53,416 nt of DNA from Bradyrhizobium sp. (GCF_030697065.1 NZ_JAUYQU010000056.1:1-53416), one strand, 5' to 3'; numbered from the stretch's first letter, positions 11,004-21,747 are shown. Made by a program: numbers and translations. The notes: a model not told the origin generated them from the sequence alone.

Positions 11004-13979
11004 ATGTCTCGCCAGGACGCGAACGCCGCCTTTGCCCTCTCCTCGTTTTTGCAGGGCACCAATGCTCCCTATATCGACGATCTCTATGCCCGCTACGAGA
11101 AAGACCCCAATTCGGTCGACGCCGACTGGCAGGCCTTCTTCAAGAGCCTGAAGGACGCACCCGCCGACGCGCAAAAGAACGCCGACGGGCCGTCCTGGGG
11201 CCGGGACAACTGGCCGCTGACGCCGCGCGACGATCTGACGTCCGCGCTCGACGGCAACTGGGCGCAGGTCGAAAAGGCCGTCGGCGCCAAGATCGCCGCC
11301 AAGGCGCAGGCGCAGCCCAGGGCAAACGACAAGGGAAGTGAAGTCACGGCGGCCGACATTCATCAGGCCACCCGGGATTCGGTCCGCGCCCTGATGCTGA
11401 TCCGCGCCTACCGCATGCGCGGTCATTTCCACGCCAAGCTCGACCCGCTCGGAATCGAGCCGGCGCGCGACCGCGAAGAACTCGATCCGCGGTCCTACAG
11501 CTTCACCGAGGCCGACTACGACCGCAAGATCTTCCTCGATCACGTGCTGGGCCTCGAATATGCGACGCTGCGCGAGATCGTGGCGATCTGCGAGCGCACC
11601 TACTGCCAGACGCTCGGCGTCGAGTTCATGCACATCTCCAACGGCGCGCAGAAGGCCTGGATCCAGGAGCGCATCGAAGGGCCGGACAAGGAAATCAGTT
11701 TTACCCGCGAAGGGCGCCGCGCCATCCTGATGAAGCTGATCGAGGCCGAGGGCTTCGAAAAATTCTGCGACGTCAAATTCACCGGCACCAAGCGATTCGG
11801 CCTCGACGGCGGCGAATCGCTGATTCCGGCGCTGGAGCAGATCATCAAGCGCGGCGGCAATCTCGGCGTGAAGGAAATCGTGGTCGGCATGCCGCACCGC
11901 GGCCGCCTCAATGTGCTGACCCAGGTGATGGGCAAGCCGCACCGCGCGCTGTTCCACGAATTCAAGGGCGGCTCGGCCAATCCCGACGCGGTCGAGGGCT
12001 CCGGCGACGTCAAATATCATCTCGGCGCCTCGTCGGACCGCGAGTTCGACAACAACAAGATCCATCTGTCGCTGACCGCCAACCCCTCGCATCTCGAAAT
12101 CGTCGACCCGGTGGTGCTCGGCAAGGTGCGCGCCAAGCAGGACCAGCACGGCGATCCGCCGGACATGCGCATTTCGGTGCTGCCGTTGCTGCTGCATGGC
12201 GACGCCGCCTTCGCCGGCCAGGGCGTGGTGGCGGAATGCTTCGCGCTGTCCGACCTCAAGGGCTACCGCACCGGCGGTTCGCTGCATTTCATCGTCAACA
12301 ACCAGATCGGCTTCACCACCTATCCGCGCTATTCGCGCTCCTCGCCCTATCCGTCCGACGTGGCGAAGATGATCGATGCGCCGATCTTCCATGTGAATGG
12401 CGACGATCCGGAAGCCGTGGTGTTCGCGGCCAAGGTCGCGATCGAATACCGGCAGAAATTCCACAAGCCGGTCGTCATCGACATGTTCTGCTATCGCCGC
12501 CATGGCCATAACGAGGGCGACGAGCCGGCGTTCACCCAGCCGGTGATGTACAAGAAGATCGCCACCCATCCCGGCACGGTCGAGATCTATTCCAAGCGGC
12601 TGATCGCCGAAGGCGTGATCACCGAGGGCGAGGTCGAGAAGGCCAAGGCCGACTGGCGCGCCCGGCTCGACGCCGAACTCGAGGCCGGCTCGGGCTACAA
12701 GCCCAACAAGGCCGACTGGCTCGACGGCAAATGGGCCGGCTTCAAGTCGGCCGACCAGGAAGAGGATCCGCGCCGCGGCGTTACCGGCGTCGATGTCGAG
12801 GTCCTCCGCGACATCGGCCGCAGGATCACCAAGGTGCCGGACGGCTTCCGGGTGCATCGCACGGCGCAGCGGTTCCTGGAGAACCGCGCCAAGGCGATCG
12901 ATGGCGGCATCGGCATTGACTGGGCGACCGGCGAGGCGCTGGCGTTCTGCACGCTGCTGGAAGAGGGGCATCACGTCCGGCTGTCGGGACAGGATTCCGA
13001 GCGCGGCACCTTCTCGCAGCGGCATTCGGTGCTGATCGATCAGGAGGACGAGAGCCGCTATACGCCGTTCAATCACCTCGGCGTCGATCAGGGCCACTAC
13101 GAAGTCATCAACTCGCTGCTGTCGGAAGAAGCGGTGCTCGGCTTCGAGTACGGCTATTCGCTGGCGGAGCCAAAAGCGCTGACGGTCTGGGAAGCGCAGT
13201 TCGGCGATTTCGCCAACGGCGCGCAGGTGCTGTTCGACCAGTTCATCTCCTCGGGCGAACGCAAATGGCTGCGCATGTCCGGCCTCGTCTGCATGCTGCC
13301 GCACGGCTATGAAGGGCAGGGACCGGAGCATTCCTCCGCCCGGCTCGAGCGCTTCCTGCAGATGTGCGCCGAAGACAACATGCAGGTGGTCCACCCCACC
13401 ACGCCTGCCAACTTCTTCCACGTGCTGCGGCGTCAGCTGCATCGCGAGATCCGCAAGCCGCTGATCCTGATGACGCCGAAGTCGCTGCTGCGGCACAAGC
13501 GCGCGGTTTCGCGGCTCGACGAACTCGGCGCCGGCACCACGTTCCACCGGCTGCTCTACGATGACGCGGCGATGCTGCCGGACGAGAAGATCAAGCTGGT
13601 GCCGGACGACAAGATCCGCCGCATCGTGCTGTGTTCGGGCAAGGTCTATTACGATCTTTACGAAGAGCGCGAAAAGCGCGGCATCGACGACATCTATCTG
13701 ATGCGCGTCGAGCAGCTCTATCCGGTGCCGCTGAAGGCGCTGGTGCACGAGCTCGCGCGCTTCAAGGGCGCCGAACTGGTCTGGTGCCAGGAAGAGCCGC
13801 GCAACATGGGCGCGTGGCATTTCATCGAGCCCTATCTCGAATGGGTGCTGAACCAGATCCACGCGCCGAACAAGCGTCCGCGCTACGCCGGACGCGCCGC
13901 CTCGGCGGCGACCGCCACCGGTTTGATGTCGAAGCATCTGGCGCAGCTCAAGGCCTTCCTGGACGATGCGCTGGGCTGA
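11004..13979 (+). CDS. sucA: 2-oxoglutarate dehydrogenase E1 component
   Basis: 991 residues from the ATG at 11004 (MSRQDANAAFALSSFLQGTN); the 15 codons upstream from a TTG at 10959 are not family-like. The N-terminal segment NAPYIDDLYARYEKDP is the conserved E1o N-terminus. The thiamine-diphosphate-binding core carries HRGRLNVL, GDAAFAGQG and NNQIGFTT, and the transketolase-like C-terminal half contains GQDSERGTFSQRH. It decarboxylates 2-oxoglutarate and passes the succinyl group to the lipoyl arm of SucB. It heads sucA-sucB-SDR-lpdA. Confidence 0.97.
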   Translation: MSRQDANAAFALSSFLQGTNAPYIDDLYARYEKDPNSVDADWQAFFKSLKDAPADAQKNADGPSWGRDNWPLTPRDDLTSALDGNWAQVEKAVGAKIAAKAQAQPRANDKGSEVTAADIHQATRDSVRALMLIRAYRMRGHFHAKLDPLGIEPARDREELDPRSYSFTEADYDRKIFLDHVLGLEYATLREIVAICERTYCQTLGVEFMHISNGAQKAWIQERIEGPDKEISFTREGRRAILMKLIEAEGFEKFCDVKFTGTKRFGLDGGESLIPALEQIIKRGGNLGVKEIVVGMPHRGRLNVLTQVMGKPHRALFHEFKGGSANPDAVEGSGDVKYHLGASSDREFDNNKIHLSLTANPSHLEIVDPVVLGKVRAKQDQHGDPPDMRISVLPLLLHGDAAFAGQGVVAECFALSDLKGYRTGGSLHFIVNNQIGFTTYPRYSRSSPYPSDVAKMIDAPIFHVNGDDPEAVVFAAKVAIEYRQKFHKPVVIDMFCYRRHGHNEGDEPAFTQPVMYKKIATHPGTVEIYSKRLIAEGVITEGEVEKAKADWRARLDAELEAGSGYKPNKADWLDGKWAGFKSADQEEDPRRGVTGVDVEVLRDIGRRITKVPDGFRVHRTAQRFLENRAKAIDGGIGIDWATGEALAFCTLLEEGHHVRLSGQDSERGTFSQRHSVLIDQEDESRYTPFNHLGVDQGHYEVINSLLSEEAVLGFEYGYSLAEPKALTVWEAQFGDFANGAQVLFDQFISSGERKWLRMSGLVCMLPHGYEGQGPEHSSARLERFLQMCAEDNMQVVHPTTPANFFHVLRRQLHREIRKPLILMTPKSLLRHKRAVSRLDELGAGTTFHRLLYDDAAMLPDEKIKLVPDDKIRRIVLCSGKVYYDLYEEREKRGIDDIYLMRVEQLYPVPLKALVHELARFKGAELVWCQEEPRNMGAWHFIEPYLEWVLNQIHAPNKRPRYAGRAASAATATGLMSKHLAQLKAFLDDALG

Positions 13980-13993
13980 CATCTAACTAAGTC

Positions 13994-14083
13994 GTCATGC
14001 CCGCGCTTGTCGCGGGCATCCACGTCTTACTTTGTGAAAACCGACCAAGGCGTAGATGGCCGGGACGAGCCCGGCCATCACGC
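13994..14083. repeat. Dispersed palindromic repeat, family B, inside the sucA-sucB gap
   Basis: Starts GTCATGCCCGCGC and contains two hairpins: TGCCCGCG with CGCGGGCA, and ATGGCCGGG with CCCGGCCAT. The same arrangement, with ATCCACGTCTT between the hairpins, recurs at 48689-48790. It lies within an operon, so it is transcribed. Confidence 0.8.
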
Positions 14084-14099
14084 AAGAGGAAACCAAACG

Positions 14100-15350
14100 A
14101 TGACTGAAATTCGCGTTCCGACGCTCGGCGAATCCGTGACCGAGGCCACCATCGGCCGCTGGTTCAAGAAGGCCGGCGATGCCGTGGCGGTCGATGAACC
14201 CCTGGTCGAACTCGAGACCGACAAGGTCACGATCGAGGTTCCCGCGCCCTCCGCGGGCACGCTCGGCGACATCATCGCCAAGGACGGCGAGACCGTCGCG
14301 GTCGGCGCGCTGCTCGGCCAGATCAATGACGGCGCTGTCGCTGCCGCCGCCAAACCCGCTGCGGCCCCGGCCAAAGCAGCCGCGCCTGCCGCGCCGGCGC
14401 CCGCTGCCGCCGCGCCCGCTGCTGTCGCACCGAAAGCTGCGCCCTCGGATGCGCCGCTGGCGCCGTCGGTACGCAAGATTTCCGCCGAGAGCGGCGTCGA
14501 TGCCGCCACCGTGCCCGGCTCGGGCAAGGATGGACGGGTGACCAAGGGCGACATGCTGGCGGCGATCGAGAAGGCGGCCTCGGCGCCGACCCCGGTCAAT
14601 CAGCCGGCCGCCTCGGTGCAGGTGCGGGCGCCGTCGCCGGCCGACGATGCCGCGCGCGAGGAGCGCGTGAAGATGACGCGGCTGCGCCAGACCATCGCGC
14701 GCCGCCTCAAGGACGTGCAGAACACCGCCGCGATGCTGACGACCTTCAACGAGGTCGACATGAGCCACATCATGGCGCTGCGCGCCCAGTACAAGGACGT
14801 GTTCGAGAAGAAACACGGAAGTAAACTTGGATTTATGGGCTTCTTCACCAAGGCCTGCGTGCAGGCGCTGAAGGATATCCCGGCCGCCAATGCCGAGATC
14901 GACGGCACCGACCTGATCTACAAGAATTACTACCATGTCGGCGTCGCGGTCGGCACCGACAAGGGGCTGGTGGTGCCGGTCGTGCGCGACTGCGACCACA
15001 AGTCGATCGCCGACATCGAGAAGAGCATCGCCGATTACGGCCGCCGCGCCCGCGACGGCCAGCTCAAGATCGACGAAATGCAGGGCGGCACCTTCACCAT
15101 CACCAATGGCGGCATCTACGGTTCGCTGATGTCGACCCCGATCCTGAACGCGCCGCAATCCGCCATTCTCGGCATGCACAAGATCCAGGAACGCCCGGTG
15201 GCAATCGCCGGCAAGGTCGAGATCCGGCCGATGATGTATCTGGCGCTGTCCTACGATCATCGCGTCATCGACGGCAAGGAAGCGGTGACGTTCCTGGTCC
15301 GCGTCAAGGAAAGCCTGGAAGATCCGGCACGGCTGGTGCTGGATCTCTGA
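14100..15350 (+). CDS. sucB: Dihydrolipoamide succinyltransferase (E2 of 2-oxoglutarate dehydrogenase)
   Basis: 416 residues from the ATG at 14100, preceded by AAGAGGA. The N-terminal lipoyl domain carries the attachment lysine Lys42 in ETDKVTIEV. An Ala/Pro-rich linker follows (about 80-115), then a peripheral-subunit-binding domain (about 118-155, [23 protein letters not shown]) and the catalytic domain with His387 in [13 protein letters not shown]. It forms the core of the complex with SucA and LpdA. The repeat-containing spacer upstream does not interrupt the operon. Confidence 0.96.
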   Translation: MTEIRVPTLGESVTEATIGRWFKKAGDAVAVDEPLVELETDKVTIEVPAPSAGTLGDIIAKDGETVAVGALLGQINDGAVAAAAKPAAAPAKAAAPAAPAPAAAAPAAVAPKAAPSDAPLAPSVRKISAESGVDAATVPGSGKDGRVTKGDMLAAIEKAASAPTPVNQPAASVQVRAPSPADDAAREERVKMTRLRQTIARRLKDVQNTAAMLTTFNEVDMSHIMALRAQYKDVFEKKHGSKLGFMGFFTKACVQALKDIPAANAEIDGTDLIYKNYYHVGVAVGTDKGLVVPVVRDCDHKSIADIEKSIADYGRRARDGQLKIDEMQGGTFTITNGGIYGSLMSTPILNAPQSAILGMHKIQERPVAIAGKVEIRPMMYLALSYDHRVIDGKEAVTFLVRVKESLEDPARLVLDL

Positions 15351-15450
15351 CGGCATTCCGAAACGGATGTCCGCCTCCGGGCGGCACCGCGGCGGCACGG
15401 TTCCGCCGGCGCCGATCGTCACCGCGGATTGCGAGCGAGGGGGATAAATC

Positions 15451-16197
15451 TTGACCGACAAGGTAGTGATCATCACCGGCGGAAGCCGCGGCATCGGCCG
15501 CGCCACCGCGATTGCGGCCGCAGCGCGCGGCTTTCGCGTCGTGGTCGGCTATGCCAGCAATGAAACCGCGGCGCGCCAGGTGGTCGCCGCCATCGAGGGC
15601 CGCAACGGCAAGGCAATCGCGGTGAAATGCGACGTCGGCGACGAGCGCGACATCCTCGCGATGTTCAAGGCGGCCGACGCATTCGGGACGCTCGGGGCGC
15701 TGGTCAACAATGCCGGCATCGTCGGGACGACGTCGCGGGTCGACGAGATGTCGGCCGAGCGCATCCAGCGCATGATGGCGGTCAACATCACCGGCAGCAT
15801 ACTGTGCGCGCGCGAGGCGGTGAAGCGGATGTCGACCCGCCATGGCGGCCAGGGCGGCGTCATCGTCAACCTGTCGTCGGTGGCCGCCAAGCTCGGTTCC
15901 CCCAATACCTATGTCGATTACGCCGCGTCCAAGGGCGCGATCGATTCCTTCACCATCGGGCTCGGCCACGAAGTCGCCGGCGAGGGCATTCGCGTCGCCG
16001 CGATCCGGCCCGGGCTGATCGACACCGAGATCCACGCCTCGGGCGGCGATCCCGAACGCGCCCACCGGCTCGCCGCCGGCGTGCCGATGAAGCGCGTCGG
16101 CACCGCAGACGAAATCGCCAGTGCCATCGTCTGGCTCATGTCGGACGATGCCTCCTACGTGACATCAGCCATTCTCGACGTATCGGGCGGGCGCTAA
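15451..16197 (+). CDS. Short-chain dehydrogenase/reductase between sucB and lpdA
   Basis: 248 residues from a TTG at 15451 with GAGGGGG seven bases upstream. Classical SDR features are TGGSRGIG near the N-terminus for NAD(P), NNAG, a serine in [11 protein letters not shown], and the YxxxK pair in YAASKGA. The closest relatives look like FabG/glucose-1-dehydrogenase-type reductases; the substrate cannot be predicted. It lies between sucB and lpdA on the same strand, 100 bases after sucB and 35 before lpdA, so it is probably expressed with the 2-oxoglutarate dehydrogenase genes. Confidence 0.88.
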   Translation: MTDKVVIITGGSRGIGRATAIAAAARGFRVVVGYASNETAARQVVAAIEGRNGKAIAVKCDVGDERDILAMFKAADAFGTLGALVNNAGIVGTTSRVDEMSAERIQRMMAVNITGSILCAREAVKRMSTRHGGQGGVIVNLSSVAAKLGSPNTYVDYAASKGAIDSFTIGLGHEVAGEGIRVAAIRPGLIDTEIHASGGDPERAHRLAAGVPMKRVGTADEIASAIVWLMSDDASYVTSAILDVSGGR

Positions 16198-16232
16198 TTC
16201 CTGTCACACGTTCCAGCTACAGGACTTCAATC

Positions 16233-17636
16233 ATGGCTTCCTACGATCTCGTTATCATCGGCACCGGGCCCGGCGGATATGTCTGCGCGGTGCGGGCCGC
16301 GCAGCTCGGCATGAAGGTCGCCGTGGTCGAAAAGAACGCCACGCTCGGCGGCACCTGCCTCAATGTCGGCTGCATGCCGTCGAAGGCGCTGCTGCATGCC
16401 TCCGAAATGTTCGAGGAGGCCGGGCATTCCTTCGCCAAAATGGGCATCGGCGTTTCCGAGCCGAAACTCGATCTGCCAGCGATGATGAATTTCAAGCAGC
16501 AGGGCATCGACGGCAACGTCAAGGGCGTCGAGTTCCTGATGAAGAAGAACAAGATCGACGTCATCCACGGCAAGGGCAAGGTGCTCGGCAGCGGCAAGGT
16601 GGAGGTCACCGGCGGTGACGGCAAGACGCAAACGCTCGAGACCAAAAACATCGTGATCGCCACCGGCTCGGACATCGCGCGGCTGAAGGGTATCGAGATC
16701 GACGAGAAGCGCATCGTGTCGTCGACCGGCGCGCTGGCGCTCGACAAGGTGCCTTCGAGCCTGCTGATCGTCGGCGCCGGCGTGATCGGGCTCGAGCTCG
16801 GCTCGGTGTGGCACCGGCTCGGCGCCAAGGTCACCGTGGTGGAGTTTCTCGACCGCATCCTGCCCGGCATGGACGGCGAAGTCGCCAAACAATTCCAGCG
16901 CATTCTCGAAAAGCAGGGGTTTTCCTTCAAGCTCGGCGCCAAGGTCACCGGCGTCGATACCTCGGGCACGACATTGTCGGCCAGTGTCGAGCCGGCGGCG
17001 GGCGGAGCTGCCGAAAAGCTGGAGGCCGACGTGGTGCTGGTCTGCATCGGGCGCGTTGCCTACACTGAGGGCCTCGGCCTCAAGGAGGCCGGCGTCGCGC
17101 TCGACGATCGCGGCCGGATCCGGACCGATGCGCATTTCGCCACCAGCGTGAAGGGCGTCTATGCGATCGGCGATGTGGTGGCCGGTCCGATGCTCGCGCA
17201 CAAGGCCGAGGACGAAGGCGTCGCCTGCGCCGAGATTCTCGCAGGCCAGGCCGGGCATGTGAACTACGACGTTATCCCGGGCGTCGTGTACACCACGCCG
17301 GAAGTGTCCGCCGTCGGCAAGACCGAGGAAGAGCTGAAGCAGGCCGGTATCGCCTATACCGTGGGCAAATTCCCCTTCACCGCTAACGGCCGTTCCAAGG
17401 TCAACCAGACCACGGATGGTTTCGTGAAGATTCTTGCGGACGCGAAAACCGACCGGGTGCTCGGTGTGCACATCATCGGCCGCGAGGCCGGGGAATTGAT
17501 CCATGAGGCCTGCGTCCTGATGGAGTTCGGCGGCTCCGCCGAGGATCTGGCCCGCACCTGCCACGCCCATCCGACCCGCTCGGAAGCCGTCAAGGAAGCG
17601 GCGCTCGCGGTCGGCAAGCGCGCCATCCACATGTGA
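16233..17636 (+). CDS. lpdA: Dihydrolipoyl dehydrogenase (E3)
   Basis: 467 residues from the ATG at 16233. FAD-binding GTGPGGY is followed by the redox-active disulfide Cys42/Cys47 in GGTCLNVGC. The NAD-binding region carries VGAGVIGLE, the second FAD motif is [10 protein letters not shown], and the C-terminal interface holds the HAHPTRSE active-site segment. It reoxidises the dihydrolipoyl group of SucB. The reading frame is open far upstream through the SDR gene, but homology begins at [10 protein letters not shown]. Confidence 0.96.
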   Translation: MASYDLVIIGTGPGGYVCAVRAAQLGMKVAVVEKNATLGGTCLNVGCMPSKALLHASEMFEEAGHSFAKMGIGVSEPKLDLPAMMNFKQQGIDGNVKGVEFLMKKNKIDVIHGKGKVLGSGKVEVTGGDGKTQTLETKNIVIATGSDIARLKGIEIDEKRIVSSTGALALDKVPSSLLIVGAGVIGLELGSVWHRLGAKVTVVEFLDRILPGMDGEVAKQFQRILEKQGFSFKLGAKVTGVDTSGTTLSASVEPAAGGAAEKLEADVVLVCIGRVAYTEGLGLKEAGVALDDRGRIRTDAHFATSVKGVYAIGDVVAGPMLAHKAEDEGVACAEILAGQAGHVNYDVIPGVVYTTPEVSAVGKTEEELKQAGIAYTVGKFPFTANGRSKVNQTTDGFVKILADAKTDRVLGVHIIGREAGELIHEACVLMEFGGSAEDLARTCHAHPTRSEAVKEAALAVGKRAIHM

Positions 17637-17653
17637 TCCAGGCCCCGGCGGGC

Positions 17654-17684
17654 CTTCATCTCTTCCGGATGGAAGAAGGTGAAG
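17654..17684. terminator. Hairpin between convergent lpdA and DUF4337 genes
   Basis: CTTCATCTCTTCC and GGAAGAAGGTGAAG pair imperfectly around a GGAT loop. It sits in the 52-base gap between two convergent stops and could end transcripts from either side. T-runs are poor. Confidence 0.4.
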
Positions 17685-17688
17685 AAAA

Positions 17689-18279
17689 CTACATCAAATG
17701 CACGGCATGCGGCGCAAACAGGCCGATCGCCGTGAACGCCAGCCCGGTGACCGCCAGCAGGCCCGCCACCCAGGCCAGCGCGATCATGCCGGTGATGATG
17801 GTGGCCGACGCCAGCACGATGCCGATCTGAAACGCGGCCGAGGCGAGCTCGTAATGATGGTAGCGCGCCATCGAGAGATCGCGGGCATGTTCGGCCTGTT
17901 TGGCGCGCGCCGCCAGCTGCTCCGAACCTTCGCCGGTTTCGGGCTCCGAGCGGTAGCGCGCCGCGGTCTTCTTCCAGTTCTCGATCTGCTTCTCCAGCGC
18001 CGCCTTGGCGGCATCGTCGCCCATCAGGCCGAGGCTCAGGCGGGCCTGGTCCGACGTCGCCTCGACCACCGTGCGGCGGATGCTCTTGGCCTGGAAGAAC
18101 GCCCACAGGTTGGAGGCCTCGACGTTCTTGCTGATGGAGTCGGTCTGCGCGCCCTTGCCCAGCGTTTCCGAGAACGCCAGAAACAGCGCGATCATGGCGA
18201 TCAGCAATGCGATCTTCTTGTTGGAGCCGGACGCATGCTCGGCATGCTCCGCGTGCTCCATGCTTTCATGCGCGCCCAT
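17689..18279 (-). CDS. DUF4337-family membrane protein
   Basis: 196 residues from the ATG at 18279, with GGGGGAGAG upstream. A histidine-rich N-terminus (HESMEHAEHAEHA) precedes one membrane helix at about 25-42. A charged soluble middle (about 45-140) is followed by two hydrophobic segments at about 150-195, the layout of DUF4337 proteins. No function is established. The His/Glu repeats could bind metal, which is only a suggestion. It is transcribed convergently with lpdA and forms no obvious operon with xerC, which lies upstream on the same strand across a 104-base gap that also contains its start region. Confidence 0.8.
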   Translation of the reverse strand: MGAHESMEHAEHAEHASGSNKKIALLIAMIALFLAFSETLGKGAQTDSISKNVEASNLWAFFQAKSIRRTVVEATSDQARLSLGLMGDDAAKAALEKQIENWKKTAARYRSEPETGEGSEQLAARAKQAEHARDLSMARYHHYELASAAFQIGIVLASATIITGMIALAWVAGLLAVTGLAFTAIGLFAPHAVHLM

Positions 18280-18383
18280 GATTCTCTCCCCCTGTGGAAT
18301 GCAGACACGAATGACCGAACATCGCGGCCCACGCAAGTCGCAAGCGGATGTGACGGCCGTGTGTCGGGTTTGACAGATGGCGC

Positions 18384-19382
18384 TCAGGCGCGCGGATGCG
18401 CCGACTTGTAAACTTCCAGCAGCCGCTCACTGTCGATCCCGGTGTAGATCTGCGTGGTCGAGAGCGAGGCGTGGCCGAGCAGCTCCTGGATCGCGCGCAG
18501 GTCGCCGCCGCGGTTCAGGAGGTGGGTCGCAAAGGAATGCCGCAGCGCATGCGGTGTCGCGCTGTCGGGCAGGCCGAGCGCGCCGCGCAGCCGCTCCATG
18601 GTGAGCTGGATGATTCGCGGGCTGAGCGGGCCGCCCCGCGCGCCGACGAAAACAGGGCCTTCCGGCCTGATCTGATGCGGGCACATCGCGACATAGGCCT
18701 GCACCAGCGCCAGCACGTTCTGCAGCACCGGCACCATGCGGGTCTTGTTGCCCTTGCCGGTCACGATGATGACGTCGCCTTCGCCCGGCAGCGGCACTTC
18801 GCGGCGCTTCAGGCCGAGCGCTTCGGAGATGCGCAGGCCCGAGCCGTACAACAGCGCCATCACGGCGGCGTCACGCGCCCAGATCCAGGGGTCGCGGGTG
18901 TCGCCGGCGCGCTCGTCGGCGTCGGCAAAACGCCTGGCGGCCGCCATCTGGATCGGCTTGGGCAGGCTCTTGCCGACCTTGGGCGCGCGGATCGCCGAGA
19001 GCGCGCCGACCTTGCCCTTGCCCTCCTGTTCGAGGAAGCGCCCGAACGAGCGCAGACCGGCCAGCGCCCGCATCAGCGAGCGGCCGCCGATATCGTCGGC
19101 GCGGCGCATCGCCATGAACGCCCTGACGTCGCTGGCCTCGAGCGCGGCGAACTGCGCCAGCGTCACCCGCGCGCCCCAGTGCCGGCTCAGAAATCCCAGG
19201 CACTGGCGCAGGTCGCGGGCATATGCCTCCAGCGTCTTCGGCGACAGCCGCCGCTCGGCGCGCAGATGCGACAGCCAGCGCGTCATCTGCAGCGCGATGT
19301 CGTCGGCGGCGCAGTCGAGTTCGATCGGCTGGATCGCAGGAACGGACGCGGCAGGAATGGACTTGGTTGCGTTCTTGGCCAC
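18384..19382 (-). CDS. xerC: Tyrosine recombinase XerC
   Basis: 332 residues from a GTG at 19382 with AAGG upstream. An N-terminal SAM-like DNA-binding domain (about 35-120) is followed by the catalytic domain. The full catalytic set is visible: Arg184 (SGLRISEALGL), Lys210 (GKGNKTR), His278 and Arg281 (HALRHSFATHLL), His304 (LGHASLSTTQIY) and nucleophile Tyr313. XerC with XerD resolves chromosome dimers at dif. The frame is open to 19559, but those 59 codons overlap the start of priA on the other strand and are Arg-rich without homology. It is divergent from priA. Confidence 0.93.
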   Translation of the reverse strand: MAKNATKSIPAASVPAIQPIELDCAADDIALQMTRWLSHLRAERRLSPKTLEAYARDLRQCLGFLSRHWGARVTLAQFAALEASDVRAFMAMRRADDIGGRSLMRALAGLRSFGRFLEQEGKGKVGALSAIRAPKVGKSLPKPIQMAAARRFADADERAGDTRDPWIWARDAAVMALLYGSGLRISEALGLKRREVPLPGEGDVIIVTGKGNKTRMVPVLQNVLALVQAYVAMCPHQIRPEGPVFVGARGGPLSPRIIQLTMERLRGALGLPDSATPHALRHSFATHLLNRGGDLRAIQELLGHASLSTTQIYTGIDSERLLEVYKSAHPRA

Positions 19383-19528
19383 GGCGCTGCCTTGCTGATT
19401 TGGATGGACTATATCGCACTTCTTTCGTTTACCGTTCGCTAACCGGCCAAGGCGGCGGCGGCACTGGCCCCGGCCGGCGCACGGTCCTAAGCTGGCCCCG
19501 TCCTTTTGACTCCGAGTCTGATTCCCCG

Positions 19529-21739
19529 ATGGACCATTCCGCGCGCGCCAGCACATCATCCGCCTCGTCGACGCGCGTCGTCGACGTGCTGGTGCCGGTC
19601 GCGCTCAATCAAAACTATTCCTACCGGGTGCCGCGCGGCATGGATTTGAAGCCGGGCGACGTGGTGTGCGTGCCGCTCGGGCCGCGCGAGGTGGTCGCAG
19701 TGGTGTGGGCGGAAAACGCCAATCCGGATCCGCGGCTGCATAACCGGCTCAAGGATGTCGGCGAGAAGCTCGACGTGCCGCCGCTGAAGCCGGAACTGCG
19801 TTCGCTGGTCGACTGGGTCGCCAACTACACGCTGTCGGCGCGCGGCATGGTGCTGCGGATGACGTTGCGGATGGGCGAACATCTCGGGCCCGAGCGGGTG
19901 CGGATGGGCGTGCGCCTGATCGGGGCCGCGCCAAAGCGCCTGACGCCGGCGCGGCGTCGGCTGATCGATATGCTGTCCGACGGCCTGCTGCACGGCAAAG
20001 CCGAGGCCGCCCGGGAAGCCGGCGTCAGCGCCGGCGTCATCGACGGCCTGGTCGACGAGGGCACGCTGACGGTGGAACCGATGCCGCGGGCGCTGCCGCC
20101 GCCGGCGCCCGATCCGTCCTTCTCCCAGCCTGACTTTACCAGCCAGCAGCGCATCGCCGTGGATGCGATGCGGGCGCTGGCGGCCAATGGCAGTTTTCAT
20201 GTCGCACTGCTCGACGGCGTCACCGGCTCCGGCAAGACCGAAGTCTATTTCGAAGCCATCGCGGAGGTGATACGGCGCGAAAAACAGACGCTGATCCTGA
20301 TGCCGGAGATCGCGTTGACCGGCCAGTTCCTCGACCGCTTTGCCGCGCGTTTCGGGGTGCGGCCGCTGGAGTGGCATTCCGAATTGACCCCGCGCACGCG
20401 GCAACGCAATTGGGCAGCGATCGCGGCGGGCGAAGCGCCTGTCGTGGTGGGCGCGCGCTCCGCGCTGTTTTTACCTTACGGCAATCTCGGGCTGATCATC
20501 GTCGATGAGGAGCACGACCAGGCCTACAAGCAGGACGAGGGCGCGCACTACCACGCCCGAGACATGGCGGTGGTGCGGGCCCATATCGCGAAAATTCCGA
20601 TCGTGCTGGCGTCGGCGACGCCCTCGGTCGAAACCGAGGTCAACGCCCGAAAGGGCCGCTATCAGCGCGTGGTGCTGCCGGCACGGTTCGGCGGCCAGCA
20701 CATGCCGCATATCGAGGCGATCGATCTGCGCCGCGCCGCGCCGCCGCGCGGCCGCTTCATCTCGCCGGTGCTGGCCGAACAGGTCCAAATCGCCATCGAG
20801 CGGAAGGAGCAGGCGCTGCTGTTCCTCAATCGCCGCGGCTATGCGCCGCTGACACTGTGCCGGGCCTGCGGCCATCGCTTCGCCTGCACCATCTGCGACG
20901 CCTGGCTGGTCGATCACCGCTTTCGCCAGCGCCTGGTCTGTCATCACTGCGGCTTCTCGATGCCGCGCCCGAAGGTCTGCCCGCATTGCCAGGCCGAGGA
21001 ATCGCTGGTCGCGGTCGGCCCCGGTGTCGAGCGCCTGCAGGAGGAAGCCGCGCAATTGTTTCCGCAAGCGCGCACCATGGTGCTGTCGAGCGATCTCATA
21101 ACCTCGATCGAGACCATGCGCAGCGAGCTGAACGAGATCGCGGCCGGCCGGGTCGACATCATCATCGGCACCCAGCTGGTGGCCAAGGGCCATAATTTCC
21201 CGCGCCTCAATCTGGTCGGCGTGATCGACGCCGATCTGGGCTTGAGCAACGGCGATCCGCGCGCCGCCGAGCGGACGTTTCAATTGCTCAACCAGGTGAT
21301 CGGCCGTGCCGGCCGCGACCAGGGCCGCGGCGTCGGTTACCTGCAGACCCACCAGCCCGAACATCCCGTGATGAAGGCGCTGGTGGCGTGCGACCGCGAG
21401 GCGTTCTACGCCAGCGAGATCGAGGCGCGCGAACGATCGGGCTATCCGCCGTTCGGCCGGCTCGCCAGCCTGATCATTTCGGCCGGCGACCGGCCTACCG
21501 CGGAAGGCTTTGCGCGCAAGCTGGCGGCGATCGCGCCGCTCGACGAGCGGATCAAGGTGTTGGGTCCCGCCGAAGCGCCGCTCGCCGTCATCAAGGGCCG
21601 CTATCGCTTCCGGCTGTTGGTCAAGTCGCTGCGCCATGTCGACCTGTCGGAATATCTGCGCGAATGGCTCGCGACGGCGCCGAAGACGAAAGGCAATCTC
21701 AAGCTCGAGGTCGACGTCGACCCGCAGAGCTTTTTGTAA
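19529..21739 (+). CDS. priA: Primosomal protein N' (replication-restart helicase)
   Basis: 736 residues from the ATG at 19529. The N-terminal DNA-binding domain (about 20-110) includes LNQNYSYRVP. Walker A is GVTGSGKT (230-237), the DEAH-like box is DEEHD (from 326), and the zinc-binding cysteines start at Cys444 as CRACGHRFACTIC and continue CHHC and CPHC. Helicase motifs V and VI are seen in IIGTQLVAKGHNFP and QVIGRAGR. It restarts stalled replication forks. An earlier in-frame start at 19223 overlaps xerC and is not supported. Confidence 0.95.
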   Translation: MDHSARASTSSASSTRVVDVLVPVALNQNYSYRVPRGMDLKPGDVVCVPLGPREVVAVVWAENANPDPRLHNRLKDVGEKLDVPPLKPELRSLVDWVANYTLSARGMVLRMTLRMGEHLGPERVRMGVRLIGAAPKRLTPARRRLIDMLSDGLLHGKAEAAREAGVSAGVIDGLVDEGTLTVEPMPRALPPPAPDPSFSQPDFTSQQRIAVDAMRALAANGSFHVALLDGVTGSGKTEVYFEAIAEVIRREKQTLILMPEIALTGQFLDRFAARFGVRPLEWHSELTPRTRQRNWAAIAAGEAPVVVGARSALFLPYGNLGLIIVDEEHDQAYKQDEGAHYHARDMAVVRAHIAKIPIVLASATPSVETEVNARKGRYQRVVLPARFGGQHMPHIEAIDLRRAAPPRGRFISPVLAEQVQIAIERKEQALLFLNRRGYAPLTLCRACGHRFACTICDAWLVDHRFRQRLVCHHCGFSMPRPKVCPHCQAEESLVAVGPGVERLQEEAAQLFPQARTMVLSSDLITSIETMRSELNEIAAGRVDIIIGTQLVAKGHNFPRLNLVGVIDADLGLSNGDPRAAERTFQLLNQVIGRAGRDQGRGVGYLQTHQPEHPVMKALVACDREAFYASEIEARERSGYPPFGRLASLIISAGDRPTAEGFARKLAAIAPLDERIKVLGPAEAPLAVIKGRYRFRLLVKSLRHVDLSEYLREWLATAPKTKGNLKLEVDVDPQSFL

Positions 21740-21747
21740 AGGATGCC

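Noticed and set aside
10866..13982. 1038-codon frame antisense to sucA
   Set aside because: It mirrors codon structure of a high-GC gene on the other strand; the plus-strand product is unmistakable SucA.
19383..19559. N-terminal extension of XerC to 19559
   Set aside because: It overlaps the divergent priA start, has no family similarity, and the GTG at 19382 has a ribosome-binding sequence.
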